29,057 bases of DNA, taken from RGIG8767 sp964487395 (lineage in GTDB: Bacteria > Bacillota > Clostridia > Lachnospirales > Lachnospiraceae). The DNA lies in contig CAZAQH010000019.1 of assembly GCA_964487395.1 (NCBI GenBank), positions 1 through 29,057 on the forward strand. Reading direction: 5' to 3'. Each line of letters starts with the position of its first letter. The stretch's first letter is position 1. Below, one piece after another: positions 24,209-29,057 of the stretch. Below the pieces are notes generated by a model. It worked only from the letters and a program-made list of their open reading frames with translations. It had not been told where the DNA came from and ran no database searches. Made by a program: the position numbers and the translations under genes.

Positions 24209-24222
24209 TTATTTCAAATAAC

Positions 24223-24414
24223 CTAAACTACCATATCAAAGTTGGCACCAATGCTTGGATTAATACTGCGCTCAAGCGCTGCACTATTCAACATTTTTAA
24301 AAGACCATTACCGTTTTGCTCGGCTGTCTCAAGTGATTTGCCTAAAACGGCGGTTCCAACATCTGATAAGGAGCTGCTTTGTGCTAAAGCCATGGAAACA
24401 TTTCCAATATTCAT
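24223..24414 (-). CDS. YjfB-family putative motility protein
   Basis: A 63-residue protein matching the YjfB motility family in layout: MNIGNVSMALAQSSSLSDVGTAVLGKSL, an amphipathic middle, and a conserved C-terminus NPSIGANFDMVV. The family's function is unknown; it is linked to motility genes by distribution. I chose ATG 24414 because GGAGG lies 8 bases before it. The ATG two codons upstream is only 2 bases from that site. No flagellar gene lies in this window. The upstream sequence contains GACGATAA (24446-24439 on the minus strand), close to the sigma-D -10 GCCGATAA, but no matching -35 was found. Confidence 0.75.
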   Translation of the reverse strand: MNIGNVSMALAQSSSLSDVGTAVLGKSLETAEQNGNGLLKMLNSAALERSINPSIGANFDMVV

Positions 24415-24475
24415 AAGCATGTCCTCCTTACTCTTTTATTATCGTCAAAAAATGAAAAGATAGCAAGATGTTAGA

Positions 24476-24504
24476 TTGAAATATATCTATTACTTTGATA
24501 TACT
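24476..24504 (+). promoter_or_regulatory. Sigma-A promoter for the WecG/TagA-like gene
   Basis: TTGAAA (24476-24481), 17-base spacer, TATACT (24499-24504). The predicted start is near 24511, with a short leader carrying GGAGG before the ATG at 24534. Confidence 0.75.
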
Positions 24505-24533
24505 TGTGCATGTATTTGAAAGTGGAGGTTATT

Positions 24534-25202
24534 ATGCAGATAAAGGTTTTGGGTATTTCATTACAGAACACGGGACTTAGAGAATCTCTGCGTCAAACAG
24601 ATATTTTTTTGAAAAATGGTGCACTAAACACCATTGCGTATGTTTCTACACAAAAATTAGTCCAGGCTTCTGAAAATGAAGAGCAGAAATTATGGATGGA
24701 AGAGCTGGATATGGCTATATATGAAGATGTGGATGTTCTGCATGCAGCCGGAGTGGAAAATCGTTCCAGAATCCGTGAAGTGGAGCAGAATGAATATCTG
24801 ATAGAATTATTGCGTCGTATCAAACACAATAAATACAGCACATATTTACTGGCAGATACCAAAGACAATCTTACTCTACTGGAAGAAGAACTTCATGAAA
24901 TTATGAGCGGGCTTCCGATAAAGGGTCGAGCTTCTTTGGAAGAATATAGTGATAATAAAGAAAGCATCATTAATGCCATGAATGCAATTGCCCCTGTTAT
25001 CATTATTTCAAGATTCCCTTATCCACAGGGAATGCAGATGATGCACGAATGCAGAATGCTTTTAAATGGTGAAATTTGGATTACACTTCCGGAACACATT
25101 AATGCCCAGAAAAAAAAGTCCTTAAAAAACCGAATAGTACAGAGATTGTATAAACGACGTTTTACTAAAAAGGTTAATTACCTTCAGAAGGATGAAAAAT
25201 AA
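24534..25202 (+). CDS. Divergent WecG/TagA/CpsF-family glycosyltransferase-like protein
   Basis: A 222-residue protein with the outline of GT26 enzymes, which transfer N-acetylmannosamine or related sugars to lipid carriers. The N-terminal half has TIAYVSTQKLVQASENEEQ and then EELDMAIYEDVDVLHAAG, where the family has its VTPN and DG(I/V)G motifs. The C-terminal half has STYLLADTKDNLTLLEEEL, PVIIISRFPYPQGMQMMHEC and ITLPEH, where the family has YLLGG, the PxQE-like motif and the C-terminal strand. Key motifs are degenerate, so catalytic activity is doubtful. GGAGG sets ATG 24534; an upstream in-frame start overlaps the promoter. It is a single-gene unit with its own promoter and terminator, away from any polysaccharide cluster. 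Confidence 0.6.
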   Translation: MQIKVLGISLQNTGLRESLRQTDIFLKNGALNTIAYVSTQKLVQASENEEQKLWMEELDMAIYEDVDVLHAAGVENRSRIREVEQNEYLIELLRRIKHNKYSTYLLADTKDNLTLLEEELHEIMSGLPIKGRASLEEYSDNKESIINAMNAIAPVIIISRFPYPQGMQMMHECRMLLNGEIWITLPEHINAQKKKSLKNRIVQRLYKRRFTKKVNYLQKDEK

Positions 25203-25220
25203 ACAGATAACGAATATTCG

Positions 25221-25252
25221 ATGCGGAATCCAATTGGTTTCCGCATTTTTTT
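25221..25252 (+). terminator. Terminator after the WecG/TagA-like gene
   Basis: ATGCGGAA and TTCCGCAT pair around an inner CCAATTGG palindrome, followed by seven T residues. Confidence 0.88.
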
Positions 25253-25268
25253 GAAAAAAGTAGTCGAT

Positions 25269-25298
25269 TTGCATAAAAAAATGGTCGAATACTATAGA
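25269..25298 (+). promoter_or_regulatory. Possible promoter for the PucR/CdaR-type regulator
   Basis: TTGCAT (25269-25274), 18-base spacer, TATAGA (25293-25298). Two GTCGA(A/T)T copies (25263-25269 and 25284-25290) flank the spacer and could be an operator. A leader of about 125 nt follows, with a small GCAG/CTGC hairpin just before the ribosome site. Confidence 0.45.
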
Positions 25299-25429
25299 TT
25301 TTTTTGTTATTTTCTATTAAGATAAGAGATAGTGTATGTTGATTTTGGGGATACAAAAGAAAGTAATTATAAAAAGTACGTAAGGGACGATATGCAGAAA
25401 ACCTGCAGACGATAAAGGAGTGGGGTAAT

Positions 25430-26518
25430 ATGATTTCAAATCAGATTTTGCAGAACACCATAGAAGGATTAAAGACAATTGCACGAATGGAATTGTGTGT
25501 TGTGGACATTGACGGAAAAATAATGGCTTCTTCCAGTCCGGAAATGGACCAATATGTTGGACCAGCCATGGATTTTGCACAGTCACCGGCAGATAGTCAG
25601 GAAGTATCAGGATGTCAGTTCTTTAAAATATTTGATGAACAGCAGTTAGAATATATTCTGGTTGCAAGCGGATCTGGAGAAGATACCTACACCCTTGGAA
25701 AGATGGCAGCTTTTCAGATTCAAGGCTTACTTGTTGCATACAAAGAGCGATTTGATAAAGATAATTTTATCAAGAATCTTTTGCTTGATAATCTCCTTTT
25801 AGTTGATATATTCAGTCGTGCCAAAAAACTGCATATTCAAGCTGATGTGAAAAGAGTTGCTATTATTATTGAAGGCAATAACGGCAAAGAAAATAATATC
25901 CTGGAATTAATGCGTTCTAATTTTGGCAGCAATAATAAAGATTTCATAACAGCAGTAGATGAGAATAGCATTATTGTAGTCAAAGAACTATTGGAAGCTG
26001 ATATCAATGAGGAAATTGAGAGGGTTTCAAATGGATATAAAGCCTTTTTGGACAAGGAAGGTGTGCAGAACGTTCATATCGCATATGGTACTGTTGTAAA
26101 AGAGATAAAAGAAGTCAGCCGTTCCTATAAAGAAGCCAAAATGGCACTTGATGTAGGAAAGATTTTCTTTGATGAAAGACATATTATTGCATATAGTGAA
26201 TTGGGAATTGGTAGACTGATTTATCAGTTGCCAATACCACTTTGTAAGTTATTTATTAAAGAAATCTTTGGTGGAAAGAGCCCGGATGATTTCGATGATG
26301 AGACATTGACAACCATTATGAAATTTTTTGAAAACAGTCTGAATGTATCAGAAACATCAAGACAGTTGTTCATTCATCGTAATACACTTGTTTATCGTCT
26401 TGATAAATTACAAAAGACAACAGGTCTTGACTTAAGAGTATTTGAAGATGCAATAACCTTTAAGATTGCATTGATGGTAGTAAAATACATGAAATACATG
26501 GAAACTTTTGAATATTAG
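25430..26518 (+). CDS. PucR/CdaR-family transcriptional regulator
   Basis: A 362-residue regulator. The N-terminal part (about 1-105) starts ISNQILQNTIEGLKTIARMELCVVDIDGKIMASS, like the sensory domain of CdaR-type sugar-diacid regulators. The middle is a GGDEF-like degenerate domain (about 130-250) with VHIAYGTVVKEIKEVSRSYKEA. The C-terminal PucR helix-turn-helix is FFENSLNVSETSRQLFIHRNTLVYRLDKLQKTTGLDL in two segments. The effector is unknown. AAAGGAGTGGGG precedes the ATG. ftsE follows 13 bases after the stop codon, so it may be read with ftsEX, although a regulatory link to cell division is only inferred from position. Confidence 0.85.
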   Translation: MISNQILQNTIEGLKTIARMELCVVDIDGKIMASSSPEMDQYVGPAMDFAQSPADSQEVSGCQFFKIFDEQQLEYILVASGSGEDTYTLGKMAAFQIQGLLVAYKERFDKDNFIKNLLLDNLLLVDIFSRAKKLHIQADVKRVAIIIEGNNGKENNILELMRSNFGSNNKDFITAVDENSIIVVKELLEADINEEIERVSNGYKAFLDKEGVQNVHIAYGTVVKEIKEVSRSYKEAKMALDVGKIFFDERHIIAYSELGIGRLIYQLPIPLCKLFIKEIFGGKSPDDFDDETLTTIMKFFENSLNVSETSRQLFIHRNTLVYRLDKLQKTTGLDLRVFEDAITFKIALMVVKYMKYMETFEY

Positions 26519-26531
26519 GAGAGTGAAAAAA

Positions 26532-27257
26532 TTGGCTAAAAAACCTAAAAAAACATCGGCCCCCAATGATTTAATTGTATTTAACAATGTAGTGAAATCC
26601 TATCAGACAGGTGCACCTGCATTAAATGGGGTAAATCTCACAGTGAAAAAAGGCGAATTCGTATTTATCGTTGGTGATAGTGGTTCGGGTAAATCGACTT
26701 TAATTAAACTTTTGCTTAGAGAATTAATAACGACCAGCGGAGAAATATATGTAAACGGTTTGAATCTGCAAAAACTTAGAAGACGTCAGGTGCCTAAATA
26801 CAGAAGAAATCTTGGCGTTGTTTTTCAGGATTTCCGTTTATTAAAAGATAGAAATGTCTATGAAAATGTTGCATTTGCACAGCGAATTGTTTTAACCCCA
26901 ACAAGACTAATCAAACGAAATGTACCTGCAATTTTATCAATAGTAGGATTAGCCGGTAAATATAAAGCTAAACCCAAACAGCTTTCCGGTGGTGAACAGC
27001 AGAGAGTTGCAATGGCAAGAGCTTTGATTAATAAGCCACCAGTTTTGCTTTGTGATGAACCGACAGGAAATTTGGATCCTAAAAACTCATGGGAAATTAT
27101 GAAGCTGTTAGAGCAGATTAACAAACGTGGAACAACAGTATTAGTCGTTACACATAATAGAGAAATTGTTAATGAAATGCAAAAACGTGTTGTTACCATG
27201 AAGAAGGGTGTTATTGTAAGCGACGAAGAAAAAGGTGGTTATATAGATGAGGATTAG
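26532..27257 (+). CDS. ftsE: Cell division ATP-binding protein FtsE
   Basis: FtsE is the ATPase of the FtsEX complex, which transmits a division or elongation signal to periplasmic or wall peptidoglycan hydrolases. Motifs are Walker A GDSGSGKS, Q-loop GVVFQDFRLL, signature LSGGEQQRVAMARAL, Walker B VLLCDEPTGNLD and H-loop VVTHN. A lysine-rich N-terminal extension (AKKPKKTSAPND) precedes the fold. The TTG at 26532 is preferred, with GGAG 10 bases upstream; GTG at 26523 and TTG at 26508 are too close to or ahead of that site. It overlaps ftsX by 11 bases. Confidence 0.94.
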   Translation: MAKKPKKTSAPNDLIVFNNVVKSYQTGAPALNGVNLTVKKGEFVFIVGDSGSGKSTLIKLLLRELITTSGEIYVNGLNLQKLRRRQVPKYRRNLGVVFQDFRLLKDRNVYENVAFAQRIVLTPTRLIKRNVPAILSIVGLAGKYKAKPKQLSGGEQQRVAMARALINKPPVLLCDEPTGNLDPKNSWEIMKLLEQINKRGTTVLVVTHNREIVNEMQKRVVTMKKGVIVSDEEKGGYIDED

Positions 27258-28143
27258 TACATTCTTTTACACATTAAAACAAGGAATTCGAAATATTTTC
27301 AGAAATGCATGGTTTTCGTTAGCATCTATTGCAACGATTAGTGCCTGTCTTCTTTTGTTTGGTATTTTCTTTGCTATTGTATCCAATTTTCAACATATAG
27401 TAAAAACAGCAGAACAGGGTGTTTCGGTGACTGTTTTCTTTGATGAGGGAATTGGCGATGAGAAAATCAAAGAGATTGGTGATTTAATTGGAAAACGTGC
27501 AGAAGTATCCAAAATTAATTACATTTCTGCTGATGATGCATGGAATAGTTTTAAAGAAGAATATTTAGGTGAGTATGCAGAAGGTTTCACAGAGAATCCG
27601 TTAGCAGACTCTGCCAATTATGAGATTTATTTAAATGATGTATCAATGCAGCAAAGCCTTGTTACATTTTTGGAATCCGTGCAGGGAATCAGAGAAATAA
27701 ATCGTTCGGAAATTACAGCCAATGCTTTAAGTGGTGCCAATAAATTAATCAGCTACATTTCAGTTGGAATCATTGCCATACTTTTGGCAGTATCCATGTT
27801 TTTGATTGGCAATACGGTTATGATTGGTATTTCAGTCAGAAAAGAAGAAATCAACATTATGAAATATATAGGTGCGACAGACTTTTTTGTACGAGCACCA
27901 TTCGTAGTAGAAGGTCTGATTATTGGATTAATAGGTGCAACCATTCCACTTGGTATTATCTATTTTATTTACAATAATGTTATTTCCTTTATTATGGAAC
28001 GTTTTTCGGTTTTGGGAGATTTGTTAAGCTTCCTTCCGGTCAACGTCGTGTTTGCAACATTGATTCCGATTTCACTTGCAATGGGTGCAGGAATTGGTTT
28101 TATAGGAAGTTTTGTAACAGTTAGAAAACATTTAAGGGTTTAA
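27247..28143 (+). CDS. ftsX: Cell division protein FtsX
   Basis: FtsX is the membrane partner of FtsE. The 298 residues have a cytoplasmic N-terminus (RISTFFYTLKQGIRNIFRN), a first membrane helix (about 22-44), a large extracellular loop (about 50-165) that in relatives contacts hydrolases such as PcsB or CwlO, and three further helices with the conserved IGNTVMIGISVRKEEINIMKYIGAT segments between them. It is full length and overlaps ftsE. The usual next gene, a murein hydrolase or activator, is missing here and replaced by an IS110 element. Confidence 0.94.
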   Translation: MRISTFFYTLKQGIRNIFRNAWFSLASIATISACLLLFGIFFAIVSNFQHIVKTAEQGVSVTVFFDEGIGDEKIKEIGDLIGKRAEVSKINYISADDAWNSFKEEYLGEYAEGFTENPLADSANYEIYLNDVSMQQSLVTFLESVQGIREINRSEITANALSGANKLISYISVGIIAILLAVSMFLIGNTVMIGISVRKEEINIMKYIGATDFFVRAPFVVEGLIIGLIGATIPLGIIYFIYNNVISFIMERFSVLGDLLSFLPVNVVFATLIPISLAMGAGIGFIGSFVTVRKHLRV

Positions 28144-28152
28144 GAGGTTAGT

Positions 28153-28197
28153 GTGAAAGAAAGTAGAGGACAGCCTAAAAGTGGCGTACTTAACTAA
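28153..28197 (+). pseudogene. Probable 5' remnant of the gene after ftsX, cut off by the IS110 element
   Basis: AAGAGG ends 5 bases before a GTG at 28153. Its frame reads VKESRGQPKSGVLN and then stops at 28195-28197, inside what looks like insertion-element sequence. In related genomes ftsX is commonly followed by a wall hydrolase or activator gene. The remnant fits its first few codons, but this is inference from position and the ribosome site. Confidence 0.35.
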
Positions 28198-28228
28198 GCA
28201 GTCAATAAATGGCGGCTTAGTTAGAAGT
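28188..28228. repeat. Inverted repeat at the ftsX-proximal end of the IS110 element
   Basis: TAACTAAGC (28191-28199) pairs with GCTTAGTTA (28215-28223) as 9 perfect base pairs. Past a 2-base bulge it extends by three more (ACT/AGT). It lies about 25-60 bases beyond the transposase stop codon. It could be a subterminal element of the insertion sequence or part of its guide RNA. Confidence 0.6.
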
Positions 28229-28251
28229 GTAAATTCAATTGGCAATTACTC

Positions 28252-29057
28252 TTAAGAAGCTATTGGTTCTGGTGAAGGATATAAGCCTTCGCGCTGTAAT
28301 AGTTTCATTGCTTGTTTGATAGCTTTTGCTTTTTGTTTTTCGAGCAAAGCTTCAGGCATATCAATTTTGTACAAATCGCTTGGATTCCATACTTCGCCGG
28401 TTGATAACATCTGGTAGATAGCGGTTAGAATCATTCGGGCGATAGCAATAATGGCTCTTTTCTTGCCACGACGTTTCATAAGAGATTCATATTTCTTTTT
28501 GTAGTAAGGAGACTTGTCAGATTTTACGGCTGCATGGGCACACTGTACCAATGCAGGTTTGAGGTAAACTCCAGCACGTGTTACTCTGACCGACTTCTTC
28601 TTACCAGCAGATTCGTTGCTGCCTGGGGTTAATCCAGCCCAGCAACACAAGCGTTTTGAATTGCAGAATTGAGACATATCAATACCTATTTCGGAGATGA
28701 TAGTGATTGCACTATCACGTTTAACACCCGGAATAGTCATTAGAAACTGGATAGCATTTTCATAATCAGTGTCAGAAGAAATCAATTTTTCTATTTCACG
28801 GTCTACATCATTGATTTCAGCTGTGATATAATCCATATGTGCACGGACAAGGTGCATACGATATTTTTGGGAATCAGTCATCTGATATCCTTCAATGGAT
28901 TCAATCACTGCATCTTCTTTAGATTTGAGAGACCTAAGAAGTTTAGAAGCTATTTCTTCATGATTGATAGAATTGCCAGACTGTTCAAGCAGATAGTCAA
29001 TGATGGATGTGGATGACTTCCCAAAGATATCGGATACAACAGAATCTAATGCGATAT
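28252..29057 (-). CDS. IS110-family transposase, C-terminal part, cut by window edge
   Basis: IS110 recombinases use an N-terminal DEDD RuvC-like domain and a C-terminal domain with a catalytic serine, guided in studied members by a bridge RNA. The minus-strand frame is open from the window edge to TAA at 28254-28252, about 268 residues. The Transposase_20 region is visible: FLMTIPGVKRDSAITIISEIG, LCCWAGLTPGSNESAGKKK (SNESAG holds the expected serine) and the RAGVYLKPALVQCAHAA helix. The valine codon at 28908 is internal, not the true start. Roughly 130 N-terminal residues, including the DEDD domain, are missing only because the window ends. Confidence 0.93.
   Translation of the reverse strand, partial: IALDSVVSDIFGKSSTSIIDYLLEQSGNSINHEEIASKLLRSLKSKEDAVIESIEGYQMTDSQKYRMHLVRAHMDYITAEINDVDREIEKLISSDTDYENAIQFLMTIPGVKRDSAITIISEIGIDMSQFCNSKRLCCWAGLTPGSNESAGKKKSVRVTRAGVYLKPALVQCAHAAVKSDKSPYYKKKYESLMKRRGKKRAIIAIARMILTAIYQMLSTGEVWNPSDLYKIDMPEALLEKQKAKAIKQAMKLLQREGLYPSPEPIAS

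Larger units (their letters stand above)
28180..29057 (-). mobile_element. IS110-family insertion sequence, partial (runs off the right edge)
   Basis: Recognised by its transposase. The ftsX-proximal boundary is not resolved, because IS110-group elements lack conventional terminal inverted repeats; it lies somewhere between about 28155 and 28190. The other end, with the N-terminal part of the transposase and any upstream guide (bridge) RNA region, is outside the window. Confidence 0.7.

Noticed and set aside
1..29057. CRISPR arrays, rRNA genes, prophage or toxin-antitoxin pairs
   Set aside because: I saw no regularly spaced repeats, no rRNA signatures, no phage structural or integrase genes and no recognisable toxin-antitoxin pair.

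Overview
The window is a low-GC Firmicutes chromosome segment, most likely from an anaerobic gut-type member of the Lachnospiraceae (Clostridia). The evidence is pyruvate formate-lyase next to a DUF1858 gene, MecA, IreB-RuvX-DUF1292, RNase J, two type III glutamine synthetases, FtsEX, good sigma-A promoters, strong AGGAGG-type ribosome binding sites and a tRNA gene without an encoded CCA. Almost all genes read left to right. The exceptions are pflB (cut by the left edge), mecA, an HPr-like gene, a YjfB-like gene and an IS110 transposase cut by the right edge. All names come from reading the sequence; no database was searched.

Layout. (1) 1-2033: pflB and a DUF1858 gene diverge from a short region holding both promoters. 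The DUF1858 gene converges on mecA across a shared terminator. (2) 2034-2708 is the only long gene-free stretch. It holds a consensus promoter whose predicted start coincides with the 5' base of a 16-bp helix closing an interval of about 290 nt, so it is a candidate structured RNA. (3) 2709-5618: a 75-aa unknown gene, an exported GH18 glycosidase, and a CwlD-like amidase broken by a -1 frameshift at an A8 tract. (4) 5684-9861: prmA, rsmE, a NifZ-type cysteine desulfurase and thiI (ribosomal and tRNA modification). (5) 9923-11637: an HPr-like gene lacking the phosphocarrier histidine, divergent from mtaB. (6) 11725-16940: ireB-ruvX-DUF1292, RNase J, a truncated MltG-like protein, trmR and trhP. 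This matches the Bacillus yrzL-yrrK-yrzB-yrrL-yrrM-yrrN/O order with RNase J inserted. (7) 17015-21526: two tandem glnN genes followed by tRNA-Gln(CTG). (8) 21575-25202: acyl-ACP thioesterase, CvfB-like S1 protein, CPBP membrane protease, YjfB-like protein, and a WecG/TagA-like protein. (9) 25430-29057: a PucR/CdaR-type regulator, ftsE, ftsX, then an IS110-family element that seems to have landed just inside the gene after ftsX.

Themes. Translation and RNA modification dominate the middle: PrmA (L11), RsmE (16S U1498), NifZ-ThiI (s4U8), MtaB (ms2t6A37), TrhP-TrmR (mo5U34), RuvX and RNase J. Nitrogen assimilation is duplicated and sits beside a glutamine tRNA. Envelope functions appear at both ends (GH18, amidase, MltG-like, FtsEX). 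The items most worth a second look are the structured intergenic RNA candidate, the A8 frameshift in the amidase, the Crh-like HPr homologue, the unevenly diverged glnN pair with its duplicated promoter region, the MltG remnant in the yrrL position, and the IS110 junction after ftsX.
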